From Streptomyces kronopolitis (lineage in GTDB: Bacteria; Actinomycetota; Actinomycetes; Streptomycetales; Streptomycetaceae): a stretch of 64,000 nt of DNA. This document shows, in pieces, positions 25,357 to 34,881 of this stretch. Every line of letters starts with the position of its first letter. Positions within the stretch are counted from its first letter, which is position 1. The translations under genes were made by a program, and so were the position numbers. The stretch covers positions 1 through 64,000 of the forward strand of contig NZ_BMND01000016.1 of the NCBI RefSeq assembly GCF_014646275.1, in the 5' to 3' direction. The notes under the pieces were generated by a model. It saw only the letters and a list, made by a program, of their open reading frames with translations. It ran no database searches and was not told the DNA's origin.

Positions 25357-26645
25357 CGCCCGCCCGCCTCCGCCATCGCGGGGATGGCCGAGATCGCGGT
25401 GAAGGCCTGTTCATGGGTGCGGGCCCGGGACCGGTCGCGGGTGAAGATCTCCCGGGCGACGGTGGCCAGCGTGGTACCGGGCGCCTGCAGATCGAGCCGG
25501 CTGGCGCGGGCGACCTCCTCGCTCCACTCGGCCGGCACCGCCGACGCCCCGCGCAGCGCGCCGACCAGCGCCCCGCTCATCGTGGCGATCGAGTCGCAGT
25601 CCCGCCCGTAGTTGACGGCGCCGAGCACCGTGCTGCGGAAGTCGCCGCCGCCGATCAGCAGCATGCCCAGCGCGACGGGGAGTTCCTCGACGGCGTGCAG
25701 CCGGGAGGGGCGCCGGGCGCCGAGCGAGGGGTTGCGGTAGTCCGGGCCCACCGTGTCGAAGGGGGCGACGGCCGCGCGCAGCGGCTCCAGCGCCGATTCG
25801 TGATCGGACAGCGACGACGCGGCCTCGCAGACCGCCTCGATCGCGGCGCGGGTGCCGTCCTTGGCCAGCCGCAGCGCGTGGACGACGACGGAGGACGGGG
25901 TGGCGTCCGGGATGAAGGCGGCGGCCACGGCCGCGGCGAACACCCCCGCCGCCTCCCGCCCGTACGAGGCCTGATGGGCCCCGGCGATGTCCAGCGCCTC
26001 GGCGTAGGCCCGGTCCGGGTTGCCGGCGTTCACCACCCCGACCGGTGCCATGTACATCGCCGCGCCGCAGTTGACGATGTTCCCGACGCCCGCCTCCCGC
26101 GGGTCCGCGTGCCCGTAGTGCAGCCGCGCCACGATCCACTTCTCGGTGAGGAAGATCCGCTGCAGCGGCAGCGCCTCGGCCTCCAGCTCCGGGATCCAGC
26201 GCGGGGTGCCGATGAGGTCCGGCACCAGGTGGTCGGCGACGTCGTAGGCGTCGAGGTGATCGCGCACCGTCTCGTAGACCCGCACCAGCGCGTGCGTCAT
26301 CAGGGTGTCGTCGGTGACGTGCCCGTCGCCCTTGTGGTACGGCGCGATCGGCCGGGCGGTGCGCCAGTCGTCGTGGAAGGGGCCGACGATGCCGGTGACC
26401 CGGCCGCCGTGCCGCTTGACGATCTCCTGCGGCGACCAGCCCTGCACGGGCCCGCCGAGCGCGTCCCCGACCGCCGCCCCGACCAGGGCGCCGGTCGCCC
26501 GGTCCTCCAGGGACGGCGGGGCGGGGGCGGCCGCCGTCGGGCTCACCGGCGCCGGCTGCACCTCCGGCAGGACCGCCCGGACCGCGGTGGCGCCGGGGCC
26601 CGGGGCGCCCGGCGCGGCCGGGGTCTGCTCGCTTGCGTAGGTCAT
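25353..26645 (-). CDS. ADP-ribosylglycohydrolase family protein
   Basis: A 430-residue DraG/ARH-fold protein that would remove ADP-ribose from proteins or small molecules using two Mg ions. Seen: RATGALVGAAVGDALGGPVQG at about residue 48, the metal motif HVTDDTLMTHALVR, NCGAAMYMAPVGVVNAGNPDRAY, and the C-terminal metal site NYGRDCDSIATMSGALVGAL. The first 45 residues are Ala/Pro-rich. ATG 26645 is the start. It is translationally coupled to the CoA-transferase downstream, an odd pairing. Confidence 0.88.
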   Translation of the reverse strand: MTYASEQTPAAPGAPGPGATAVRAVLPEVQPAPVSPTAAAPAPPSLEDRATGALVGAAVGDALGGPVQGWSPQEIVKRHGGRVTGIVGPFHDDWRTARPIAPYHKGDGHVTDDTLMTHALVRVYETVRDHLDAYDVADHLVPDLIGTPRWIPELEAEALPLQRIFLTEKWIVARLHYGHADPREAGVGNIVNCGAAMYMAPVGVVNAGNPDRAYAEALDIAGAHQASYGREAAGVFAAAVAAAFIPDATPSSVVVHALRLAKDGTRAAIEAVCEAASSLSDHESALEPLRAAVAPFDTVGPDYRNPSLGARRPSRLHAVEELPVALGMLLIGGGDFRSTVLGAVNYGRDCDSIATMSGALVGALRGASAVPAEWSEEVARASRLDLQAPGTTLATVAREIFTRDRSRARTHEQAFTAISAIPAMAEAGGR

Positions 26646-27031
26646 GTGCGGGTGGGTCCTTCCACGGTGGGGGAGGGGCGGGTGCACCGCGGCGGCCCGA
26701 TCGCGTGCACCGCGCGGCGCCGTCCGGCGGCGCACGCGGCCGGGGCCGCCGCGCTTCATCCGTGCCACGCGGCGGCCCGGCTCTCCTCTCCCGGGCGCCA
26801 CGGTCACCCGGTCGACCGCCCCCCGCGGCGCCGCGGCCGGGGCCCCATGGCGGCCCGGAAGGGGGTGTGACCCGGATCTCATGGCCGACCTCCGGGAAAA
26901 ACCGCAGGTCAGAGCGGTAAGTTCGGCCTTCCTTGCTAGCGGCGGAGGGCAAGAGGCGCATAGCTTCGAGGTGTTGGAGGGGGAAGTGCCGCCATCGGCC
27001 CACACCTCGCTGTAGGGAGTAGGTAACCGAT
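26646..27031. other. Intergenic region between divergent ADP-ribosylglycohydrolase and VIT genes
   Basis: This 386-bp gap must hold promoters for both divergent genes. The part near the VIT gene is less GC-rich and carries a weak inverted repeat (CTTGC at about 26933, GCAAG at about 26950) and GGGAGTAGGT as the ribosome site for ATG 27032. I see no recognisable iron box, RNA gene or coding frame with support. Confidence 0.5.
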
Positions 27032-27772
27032 ATGTCCGTCATGGAGATCATGGATGCCGCGGCGCCGACGCATGTGGCGCACCGTGACAACCACACCCAC
27101 CGCGATGTGAACGGCGGCTGGCTGCGCCCCGCCGTCTTCGGCGCGATGGACGGACTGGTCTCCAACCTCGCCCTCATGACGGGTGTCGCCGGCGGCGCGG
27201 TGTCGCAGCAGACGATCATCATCACCGGCCTGGCGGGGCTGGCCGCCGGCGCCTTCTCGATGGCCGCGGGGGAGTACACCTCGGTCGCCTCGCAGCGCGA
27301 GCTGGTCCAGGCCGAGCTGGCGATCGAGCGGGCCGAGCTGCGCAAGCACCCGAAGGACGAGCTGGACGAGCTGGCGGCCCTCTACGAGTCGCGGGGCGTC
27401 GAGCCGGCGCTCGCCCGGAAGGTCGCCGAACAGCTCTCCTCGGACCCCGAGCAGGCGCTGGAAATCCATGCCCGCGAGGAATTGGGTATTGACCCCTCCG
27501 ACCTTCCTTCTCCCGCCGTCGCCGCCATTTCCTCCTTCGGATCCTTTGCGCTGGGCGCGCTGCTGCCTGTTCTTCCCTATCTTTTGGGTGCTTCTGCGAT
27601 CTGGCCGGCGCTGCTGCTCGCCCTGGTCGGACTGTTCGCCTGCGGGGCGGTCGTGGCCCGGGTGACGGCGCGCTCGTGGTGGTTCAGCGGGCTGCGCCAG
27701 CTGGCCCTCGGCGGCGCCGCGGCCGGTGTGACGTACGCCCTGGGAGCGCTGTTCGGGACCGTCGTAGGCTGA
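27032..27772 (+). CDS. VIT1/CCC1-family iron/manganese transporter
   Basis: A 246-residue membrane protein. After a His-rich N-terminus (HVAHRDNHTHRDVNGGWLRPAVFGAMDGLVSN) come paired helices and the cytoplasmic metal-binding Glu-rich segment between helices 2 and 3 (EYTSVASQRELVQAELAIERAELRKHPKDE), then three more helices. This matches the vacuolar-iron-transporter family, which exports or sequesters Fe2+/Mn2+. The stretch around 27457-27600 uses many T/A-ending codons unlike the rest of the gene. The gene is preceded by a clear ribosome site (GGGAGTAGGT). Confidence 0.9.
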   Translation: MSVMEIMDAAAPTHVAHRDNHTHRDVNGGWLRPAVFGAMDGLVSNLALMTGVAGGAVSQQTIIITGLAGLAAGAFSMAAGEYTSVASQRELVQAELAIERAELRKHPKDELDELAALYESRGVEPALARKVAEQLSSDPEQALEIHAREELGIDPSDLPSPAVAAISSFGSFALGALLPVLPYLLGASAIWPALLLALVGLFACGAVVARVTARSWWFSGLRQLALGGAAAGVTYALGALFGTVVG

Positions 27773-27776
27773 CGTG

Positions 27777-27796
27777 TCATGCGGGTGACCGCATGA
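27777..27796. other. Small perfect hairpin after the VIT gene
   Basis: TCATGCGG-GTGA-CCGCATGA is an 8-bp perfect stem with a 4-nt loop, 5 bp after the VIT stop. It may be a weak terminator or a protein-binding site in the gltB upstream region. Confidence 0.45.
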
Positions 27797-27984
27797 TTAC
27801 GCCGTTACCCAGCGGTTTCGAATCGATGACGACCGGGCATAAGGCCCAGGCGTCGCGGGCAATGTCGCTCGCCGAACGCCGCCCTGTGGGACGGCTCCAG
27901 ATTCCGTCCGCGTCCTGACCCACCGCACCCGCGGTGTCCGCATGTTGGAAGCCTCTTTTCGCTTTTCGAGAAGCGGCTCATCCT

Positions 27985-28000
27985 GTAACCTGCACGAAAT
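27985..28000 (+). promoter_or_regulatory. GlnR-like box upstream of gltB
   Basis: GTAAC-N6-GAAAT at 27985-28000 closely fits the actinomycete GlnR half-site pair GTnAC-N6-GaAAC. It lies 64-79 bp before the gltB ATG. A weaker GTTAC-N6-GTTTC is at 27804-27819. GlnR control of gltBD would fit nitrogen regulation but is inferred from sequence only. Confidence 0.5.
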
Positions 28001-28063
28001 TTCGCGGAGGGCCAACGTCGTCCCTCGGCAATTCCTATGCCACGACGACGTTGGGAGAGCTTG

Positions 28064-31000
28064 ATGCGCTTCGCGTCCACGCACTCCGCGACCACCAGCA
28101 GCGCCAGCGCCGCCGCCTGGTCGCCCATGGACGGCCGCCCCGCCCAGCAGGGCATGTACGACCCGCGCAACGAGCACGACGCCTGCGGCGTCGGCTTCGT
28201 GGCCACCCTCACCGGAGAGGCCAGCCACGCACTGGTCGAGCAGGCGCTCACCGTCCTGACGAATCTGGAGCACCGCGGTGCCACCGGCTCGGAGCCCGAC
28301 TCGGGCGACGGCGCGGGCATCCTGCTCCAGGTGCCGGACGCGTTCCTCCGCGAAGAGGTCACCTTCGAGCTCCCCGAGGCCGGCGCCTACGCCGTCGGCC
28401 TCGCCTTCCTTCCCTCCGATGCCCAGGAAGCGGCCGCCGCCGTCTCGCGCATCGAGACGATCGCCGCCGAGGAGGGCCTGGACGTCATCGGCTGGCGGGT
28501 GGTCCCGGTCGCCCCGCAGCTGCTGGGCAACGGCGCCCGCGCCACCATGCCCGCCTTCTCCCAGCTCTTCGTCGGCGACGGGCAGAGCACCGGGCTGGCG
28601 CTGGACCGCAAGGCCTTCGCGCTGCGCAAGCGCGCCGAGCGGGAGGCCGGGGTCTACTTCCCCTCGCTCTCCGCCCGGACGATCGTCTACAAGGGCATGC
28701 TGACCACCGGCCAGCTGGAGCCCTTCTTCCCGGACCTGTCCGACCGCCGCTTCGCCACCGCCATCGCGCTGGTCCACTCGCGGTTCTCCACCAACACCTT
28801 CCCGAGCTGGCCGCTGGCCCACCCGTACCGCTTCGTCGCGCACAACGGCGAGATCAACACGGTCAAGGGCAACCGCAACTGGATGCGGGCGCGCGAGTCG
28901 CAGCTGGCCTCGAAGCTCTTCGGCAGTGAAGACCTCGAACGGATCTTCCCGGTGTGCACCGCCGACGCCTCCGACTCCGCGTCCTTCGACGAGGTCCTGG
29001 AGCTGCTCCACCTCGGCGGCCGCTCGCTGCCGCACTCGGTGCTGATGATGGTCCCGGAGGCGTGGGAGAACTCCACCTCCATGGACCCGGCCCGGCGCGC
29101 CTTCTACCAGTACCACTCCACGATGATGGAGCCCTGGGACGGCCCGGCCTGCGTCACCTTCACCGACGGCACCCAGGTCGGCGCGGTCCTGGACCGCAAC
29201 GGTCTGCGCCCCGGCCGCTACTGGGTCACCGACGACGGCCTGGTCGTGCTCTCCTCCGAGGTCGGCGTCCTGGACATCGACCCCGCCAAGGTCGTCCGCA
29301 AGGGCCGCCTGCAGCCCGGCCGGATGTTCCTCGTGGACACCGCCGAGCACCGCATCATCGAGGACGACGAGATCAAGGCGCAGCTCGCCGCCGAGCAGCC
29401 CTACCAGGAGTGGCTGGACTCCGGTCTGATCGAGCTGGCGGACCTGCCCGAGCGCGAGCACATCGTGCACACCCACGCCTCGGTCACCCGCCGCCAGCAG
29501 ACCTTCGGCTACACCGAGGAAGAGCTGCGCGTCATCCTCGCCCCGATGGCCAAGGCCGGTGCCGAGCCGATCGGCTCGATGGGCACCGACTCGCCGATCG
29601 CCGCGCTCTCCGAGCGCCCCCGGCTGCTCTTCGACTACTTCACCCAGCTCTTCGCGCAGGTCACCAACCCGCCGCTGGACGCCATCCGCGAGGAGCTGGT
29701 CACCTCGCTGATCTCCTCCCTCGGCCCCCAGGGCAACCTCCTGGAGCCGAGCGCGGCCTCCTGCCGCAGCGTGACCCTGCCGTTCCCGGTCATCGACAAC
29801 GACGAGCTGGCCAAGCTCGTCCACATCAACGCCGACGGCGACATGCCCGGCATGAAGGCCGTGACCCTCTCCGGCCTCTACCGCGTCTCCGGCGGCGGCG
29901 AGTCGCTGGCCGCCCGGATCGAGCAGATCTGCGCCGAGGCGGACGCCGCCATCGACGACGGCGCCCGGCTGATCGTGCTTTCCGACCGCCACTCGGACGC
30001 CGAGCACGCGCCGATCCCGTCGCTGCTGCTGACCGCCGCGGTCCACCACCACCTCATCGGCACCAAGGAGCGCACCCAGGTCGGTCTGCTCGTCGAGGCC
30101 GGCGATGTGCGCGAGGTGCACCACGTCGCGCTGCTCATCGGCTTCGGTGCCGCGGCCGTCAACCCCTACCTGGCCATGGAGTCCGTCGAGGACCTCGTGC
30201 GCGCCGGCACCTTCCTGCCGGACATCGAGGCCGAGGCCGCGATCAAGAACCTCATCAAGGCGCTCGGCAAGGGCGTCCTGAAGGTCATGTCCAAGATGGG
30301 CATCTCCACCGTCGCCTCCTACCGGGGCGCGCAGGTCTTCGAGGCCGTCGGCCTGGACGAGGAGTTCGTCGCCCGCTACTTCCACGGCACCGCGACCAAG
30401 ATCGGCGGCGCCGGCCTGGACGTCATCGCCAAGGAGGTCGCGGCCCGGCACGCCAAGGCCTACCCGGCCTCCGGCATCGCCGCCACGCACCGCGCGCTGG
30501 ACATCGGCGGCGAGTACCAGTGGCGCCGCGAGGGCGAGCCGCACCTCTTCGACCCGGACACCGTCTTCCGGCTCCAGCACTCCACCCGCGCCCGGCGCTA
30601 CGACATCTTCAAGAAGTACACCGAGCGGATCAACGAGCAGTCCGAGCGGCTGATGACGCTGCGCGGCCTGTTCTCCTTCGCCACCGACCGCCCCTCGATC
30701 CCGATCGAGGAGGTCGAGCCGGCGTCGGAGATCGTCAAGCGCTTCTCCACCGGCGCCATGTCGTACGGCTCCATCTCCCAGGAGGCGCACGAGACGCTGG
30801 CCATCGCCATGAACCAGCTGGGCGGCAAGTCCAACACCGGTGAGGGCGGCGAGGACCCCGAGCGGCTCTACGACCCGGCGCGCCGCTCGTCCATCAAGCA
30901 GGTCGCCTCCGGCCGCTTCGGGGTGACCTCCGAGTACCTGGTCAACTCCGACGACATCCAGATCAAGATGGCCCAGGGCGCCAAGCCCGGCGAGGGCGGC

Positions 31001-32668
31001 CAGCTGCCCGGCCACAAGGTCTACCCGTGGGTCGCCAAGACCCGGCACTCCACCCCGGGCGTCGGCCTGATCTCGCCGCCGCCGCACCACGACATCTACT
31101 CCATCGAGGACCTGGCCCAGCTGATCCACGACCTCAAGAACGCCAACCCGCAGGCCCGCATCCACGTGAAGCTGGTCTCCGAGGTCGGCGTCGGCACGGT
31201 CGCCGCGGGTGTCTCCAAGGCGCACGCGGACGTGGTCCTGATCTCCGGCCACGACGGCGGTACGGGTGCCTCGCCGCTCACCTCCCTCAAGCACGCGGGC
31301 GGCCCCTGGGAGCTGGGCCTGGCAGAGACCCAGCAGACGCTGCTGCTCAACGGCCTGCGCGACCGGATCGTGGTGCAGACCGACGGCCAGCTCAAGACCG
31401 GCCGCGATGTGGTCATCGCCGCCCTGCTGGGCGCCGAGGAGTTCGGCTTCGCCACCGCGCCGCTGGTCGTCTCCGGCTGCGTCATGATGCGCGTGTGCCA
31501 CCTGGACACCTGCCCGGTCGGCATCGCCACCCAGAACCCGACGCTGCGCGAGCGCTTCAACGGCAAGGCCGAGTACGTCGTCAACTTCTTCCAGTTCATC
31601 GCCGAAGAGGTCCGCGAGCTGCTGGCCGAGCTGGGCTTCCGCACCCTCGACGAGGCCATCGGCCACGCCGAGCTGCTGAACACCTCCCGCGCGGTGGACC
31701 ACTGGAAGGCGCAGGGCCTGGACCTGGCCCCGCTGCTGCACGTCCCCGAGCTGGCCGATGGCGCCGTGCGCCACCAGGTCATCGCGCAGGACCACGGCCT
31801 GGAGAAGGCGCTCGACAACGAGCTGATCAAGCTCGCCGCCGACGCCCTGGCCGCGGACAGCGCCGAGGCCGCCCAGCCGGTCCGGGCGCAGATCGCGATC
31901 CGCAACATCAACCGGACCGTCGGCACCATGCTCGGCCACGAGGTCACCAAGAAGTTCGGTGGCGCGGGCCTGCCCGACGACACCATCGACATCACCTTCA
32001 CCGGCTCGGCCGGCCAGTCCTTCGGCGCGTTCCTGCCCCGCGGCGTCACGCTGCGGCTGGAGGGCGACGCCAACGACTACGTCGGCAAGGGCCTGTCCGG
32101 CGGCCGGGTCGTGGTCCGCCCGGACCGCGGCGCCGACCACCTCGCCGAGTTCTCCACCATCGCCGGCAACACCCTCGCCTACGGCGCCACCGGCGGCGAG
32201 CTGTACCTCCGGGGCCGGGTCGGCGAGCGCTTCTGCGTCCGCAACTCCGGTGCCACGGTGGTCTCCGAGGGCGTCGGCGACCACGGCTGCGAGTACATGA
32301 CCGGCGGCAACGCGGTCGTCCTGGGCGAGACGGGCCGCAACTTCGCGGCCGGTATGTCCGGCGGCTTCGCCTACGTCATCGACCTCGACCGGGCCAACGT
32401 CAACAAGGAACTCGTCGGCGCGGTCCACGCCCTGGACGAGGCCGACAAGCAGTGGCTGCACGACGTCGTGCGCCGCCACCAGGAGGAGACCGGCTCCACC
32501 GTCGCCGACAAGCTCCTCGCCGACTGGGATGCCGCCGCCGCGCGCTTCAGCAAGGTCATCCCGCCCACCTACCAGGCAGTGCTCGTCGCCAAGGACGCCG
32601 CTGAGCAGGCCGGACTCTCCGAGTCCGAGACCCACGAGAAGATGATGGAGGCGGCGACCAATGGCTGA
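28064..32668 (+). CDS. gltB: Glutamate synthase (NADPH) large subunit
   Basis: A 1534-residue enzyme making two glutamates from glutamine and 2-oxoglutarate. The class II glutaminase nucleophile is C41 in EHDACGVGF, exposed after removal of a 40-residue propeptide. The central synthase domain has the FMN-site EGGEDPER and GAKPGEGGQLPG blocks, the [3Fe-4S] cysteines in CVMMRVCHLDTCPVG, and a C-terminal beta-helix (GXGXG repeats around GGRVVVRPDRGAD). ATG 28064 has GGGAGAG upstream; an earlier ATG (28037) does not. The stop overlaps gltD. Confidence 0.97.
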   Translation: MRFASTHSATTSSASAAAWSPMDGRPAQQGMYDPRNEHDACGVGFVATLTGEASHALVEQALTVLTNLEHRGATGSEPDSGDGAGILLQVPDAFLREEVTFELPEAGAYAVGLAFLPSDAQEAAAAVSRIETIAAEEGLDVIGWRVVPVAPQLLGNGARATMPAFSQLFVGDGQSTGLALDRKAFALRKRAEREAGVYFPSLSARTIVYKGMLTTGQLEPFFPDLSDRRFATAIALVHSRFSTNTFPSWPLAHPYRFVAHNGEINTVKGNRNWMRARESQLASKLFGSEDLERIFPVCTADASDSASFDEVLELLHLGGRSLPHSVLMMVPEAWENSTSMDPARRAFYQYHSTMMEPWDGPACVTFTDGTQVGAVLDRNGLRPGRYWVTDDGLVVLSSEVGVLDIDPAKVVRKGRLQPGRMFLVDTAEHRIIEDDEIKAQLAAEQPYQEWLDSGLIELADLPEREHIVHTHASVTRRQQTFGYTEEELRVILAPMAKAGAEPIGSMGTDSPIAALSERPRLLFDYFTQLFAQVTNPPLDAIREELVTSLISSLGPQGNLLEPSAASCRSVTLPFPVIDNDELAKLVHINADGDMPGMKAVTLSGLYRVSGGGESLAARIEQICAEADAAIDDGARLIVLSDRHSDAEHAPIPSLLLTAAVHHHLIGTKERTQVGLLVEAGDVREVHHVALLIGFGAAAVNPYLAMESVEDLVRAGTFLPDIEAEAAIKNLIKALGKGVLKVMSKMGISTVASYRGAQVFEAVGLDEEFVARYFHGTATKIGGAGLDVIAKEVAARHAKAYPASGIAATHRALDIGGEYQWRREGEPHLFDPDTVFRLQHSTRARRYDIFKKYTERINEQSERLMTLRGLFSFATDRPSIPIEEVEPASEIVKRFSTGAMSYGSISQEAHETLAIAMNQLGGKSNTGEGGEDPERLYDPARRSSIKQVASGRFGVTSEYLVNSDDIQIKMAQGAKPGEGGQLPGHKVYPWVAKTRHSTPGVGLISPPPHHDIYSIEDLAQLIHDLKNANPQARIHVKLVSEVGVGTVAAGVSKAHADVVLISGHDGGTGASPLTSLKHAGGPWELGLAETQQTLLLNGLRDRIVVQTDGQLKTGRDVVIAALLGAEEFGFATAPLVVSGCVMMRVCHLDTCPVGIATQNPTLRERFNGKAEYVVNFFQFIAEEVRELLAELGFRTLDEAIGHAELLNTSRAVDHWKAQGLDLAPLLHVPELADGAVRHQVIAQDHGLEKALDNELIKLAADALAADSAEAAQPVRAQIAIRNINRTVGTMLGHEVTKKFGGAGLPDDTIDITFTGSAGQSFGAFLPRGVTLRLEGDANDYVGKGLSGGRVVVRPDRGADHLAEFSTIAGNTLAYGATGGELYLRGRVGERFCVRNSGATVVSEGVGDHGCEYMTGGNAVVLGETGRNFAAGMSGGFAYVIDLDRANVNKELVGAVHALDEADKQWLHDVVRRHQEETGSTVADKLLADWDAAAARFSKVIPPTYQAVLVAKDAAEQAGLSESETHEKMMEAATNG

Positions 32669-34121
32669 CCCCAAGGGCTTCCTGAACCACGAGCGCGAGA
32701 TCGCCAAGACCCGCCCCGTCGAGGAGCGCGTCAAGGACTGGAACGAGGTCTACCAGCCCGGCTCCCTGCTGCCGATCATCAGCAAGCAGGCGTCGCGCTG
32801 CATGGACTGCGGCATCCCGTTCTGCCACAACGGCTGCCCGCTCGGAAACCTCATCCCCGAGTGGAACGACTACGCCTACCGCGAGGACTGGACCGAGGCC
32901 AGCGAGCGGCTGCACGCGACCAACAACTTCCCGGAGTTCACCGGCCGCCTGTGCCCCGCGCCCTGCGAGTCCGCCTGCGTGCTGGGCATCAACCAGCCGC
33001 CGGTGACCATCAAGAACGTCGAGGTCTCCATCATCGACAAGGCATGGGACAACGGCGACGTCACCCCGCAGCCGCCCGAGCGCCTCTCCGGCAAGACCGT
33101 CGCCGTCATCGGCTCCGGTCCGGCCGGCCTGGCCGCCGCCCAGCAGCTGACCCGGGCCGGCCACACCGTCGCCGTCTACGAGCGCGCGGACCGGATCGGC
33201 GGCCTCCTCCGCTACGGCATCCCCGAGTTCAAGATGGAGAAGCGGCACATCAACCGCCGCATCGAGCAGATGCGCGCGGAGGGCACCAAGTTCCGTACCG
33301 AGGTGGAGATCGGCCGCGACCTCGACGCGAAGAAGCTGCGCAAGCGCTACGACGCCGTCGTCATCGCCGCCGGTGCCACCACCTCCCGCGACCTTCCGGT
33401 GCCCGGCCGCGAGCTGAACGGCATCCACTTCGCGATGGAGTACCTCCCGCTGGCCAACAAGGTGCAGGAGGGGGACCTGACGGTCGCCCCGATCAGCGCC
33501 GAGGGCAAGCACGTGGTCGTCATCGGCGGCGGCGACACCGGCGCGGACTGCGTCGGCACCGCCCACCGCCAGGGCGCGGCCTCCGTCACCCAGCTGGAGA
33601 TCATGGGCAAGCCGGGCGACGAGCGGAACCCCAACCAGCCGTGGCCGACCTTCCCGATGCTCTACAAGGTCACCTCCGCGCACGAGGAGGGCGGCGAGCG
33701 GATCTACTCCGTCTCCACCACCCACTTCGAGGGCGACGAGGACGGCAACGTCCAGTGGCTGCACCTGACCGAGGTGGAGTTCAAGGACGGCCGGCCGGAG
33801 CCGAAGCCGGGCACCGAGCGGAAGATCCCGGCCCAGCTGGTCACCCTCGCCATGGGCTTCACCGGCACCGACCGGGACAACGGCCTGGTCGAGCAGTTCG
33901 GCCTGGAGCTCGACGAGCGCGGCAACATCGCCCGCGACGCGGAGTTCGCCACCAACGTCCCCGGTGTGTATGTCGCCGGTGACGCGGGCCGCGGCCAGTC
34001 GCTGATCGTGTGGGCCATCGCCGAGGGCCGCTCCGCGGCCAAGGGCGTGGACCGCTTCCTGACCGGAGTCAGCGCCCTGCCGGCTCCCATCAAGCCGACG
34101 GATCGCGCACTGGCCGTGTGA
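32661..34121 (+). CDS. gltD: Glutamate synthase (NADPH) small subunit
   Basis: A 486-residue flavoprotein that passes electrons from NADPH through FAD and two [4Fe-4S] clusters to GltB. N-terminal cysteines: CMDCGIPFCHNGCPLGN and CPAPCESACVLGI. FAD site GSGPAGLAAA and NADPH site GGGDTGADCVG follow. The ATG overlaps gltB by 8 bases, so the subunits are co-translated. Two strong hairpins follow the stop. Confidence 0.97.
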   Translation: MADPKGFLNHEREIAKTRPVEERVKDWNEVYQPGSLLPIISKQASRCMDCGIPFCHNGCPLGNLIPEWNDYAYREDWTEASERLHATNNFPEFTGRLCPAPCESACVLGINQPPVTIKNVEVSIIDKAWDNGDVTPQPPERLSGKTVAVIGSGPAGLAAAQQLTRAGHTVAVYERADRIGGLLRYGIPEFKMEKRHINRRIEQMRAEGTKFRTEVEIGRDLDAKKLRKRYDAVVIAAGATTSRDLPVPGRELNGIHFAMEYLPLANKVQEGDLTVAPISAEGKHVVVIGGGDTGADCVGTAHRQGAASVTQLEIMGKPGDERNPNQPWPTFPMLYKVTSAHEEGGERIYSVSTTHFEGDEDGNVQWLHLTEVEFKDGRPEPKPGTERKIPAQLVTLAMGFTGTDRDNGLVEQFGLELDERGNIARDAEFATNVPGVYVAGDAGRGQSLIVWAIAEGRSAAKGVDRFLTGVSALPAPIKPTDRALAV

Positions 34122-34165
34122 CGACCGTCCCCTGATGTCCCGTACAACGGCGTACGGCGGCATGG

Positions 34166-34189
34166 GGCCCGGGGGTCTTCCCCCGGGCC
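34166..34189. terminator. First hairpin after gltD
   Basis: GGCCCGGGGG pairs with CCCCCGGGCC (10 bp, loop TCTT) between convergent genes. Confidence 0.8.
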
Positions 34190-34198
34190 GCCATCCGC

Positions 34199-34234
34199 GG
34201 CGCCTGCCCCCTCCCCCGACCGGAGGCAGGCGCC
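34199..34234. terminator. Second hairpin after gltD
   Basis: GGCGCCTGCC pairs with GGCAGGCGCC (10 bp, 16-nt loop), ten bases after the first hairpin; it should also end transcripts from the opposite gene. Confidence 0.75.
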
Positions 34235-34280
34235 GCGTGCTGTGTGCCGCGGCTTCCTCGGCGGCGCCGGCACCCCGCGG

Positions 34281-34856
34281 CTACGGGCGGCCGCCGCGCC
34301 CGGCGGGGTAGCGCAGCCCCCGCTGCCGGGCCAGCTCCCGCGCCGGCGCCGGCACGGGCCGCGGCGGGGGAGTGGCCGACGGCCGGAAGTCGTGCACCGG
34401 CGGATGCCAGGCCCCGGCAGGTGTCCCGCCGTCACCGAGCGGCAGCACCGCCCGCGGATCGACGTGCACCCGCAGCACCTGCGCCTCGATCTGCGTCCAC
34501 GCCCCGTCGGTCACCGTCCGCTCGCCGACCCGGCGGGCCTCCAACTGCACCGGGCAGTGCGCGAGCCGGGGCGGCCGCACCAGCTCGGACGGCTCGGTCC
34601 AGGGCGCGTCCGCGGCGCACGGCATGCTGCTCGCCCCCTCCTGCGCCTCGGCTCCTTCCGGCGGCAGATTGAAGACCACGTCCGGGCGCACCGCGAGATT
34701 CTGCGCCGTGCGGCCGCGGGACGGCAGCCAGACGCTGACGACCGGCCCGAGTTCCCACCGGATCCGCAGCTCGACCAGCACGAAGGTCCCGTCGTCGTTC
34801 TCCGTGGACAGCAGCGCCGGGGTGACCGAACTGCTCTTCTCCAGCGCGACGTTCAT
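34281..34856 (-). CDS. Flavin-reductase-like protein (low-certainty family call)
   Basis: A 191-residue cytoplasmic protein. The first 125 residues look like a small beta-rich domain (FVLVELRIRWELGPVVSVWLPSRGRTAQNLAVRPDVVFNLP, then WTEPSELVRPPRLAHCPVQLEARRV and AQVLRVHVDPRAV), which loosely matches the split-barrel flavin reductase fold. The C-terminal 40 residues are Pro/Arg-rich. It is divergent from an ArsR-type regulator with a palindromic operator candidate between them, so that regulator may control it. Confidence 0.5.
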   Translation of the reverse strand: MNVALEKSSSVTPALLSTENDDGTFVLVELRIRWELGPVVSVWLPSRGRTAQNLAVRPDVVFNLPPEGAEAQEGASSMPCAADAPWTEPSELVRPPRLAHCPVQLEARRVGERTVTDGAWTQIEAQVLRVHVDPRAVLPLGDGGTPAGAWHPPVHDFRPSATPPPRPVPAPARELARQRGLRYPAGRGGRP

Positions 34857-34881
34857 GGCGTCGAGGATAGAAGCCGGACGG

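Noticed and set aside
26646..27031. Iron-responsive box controlling the VIT-type transporter
   Set aside because: I found no match to the DmdR/IdeR consensus in the upstream region.
27797..32734. A 1600-codon minus-strand open frame opposite gltB
   Set aside because: It mirrors the GltB coding frame; no conserved domain is visible and gltB is unambiguous.
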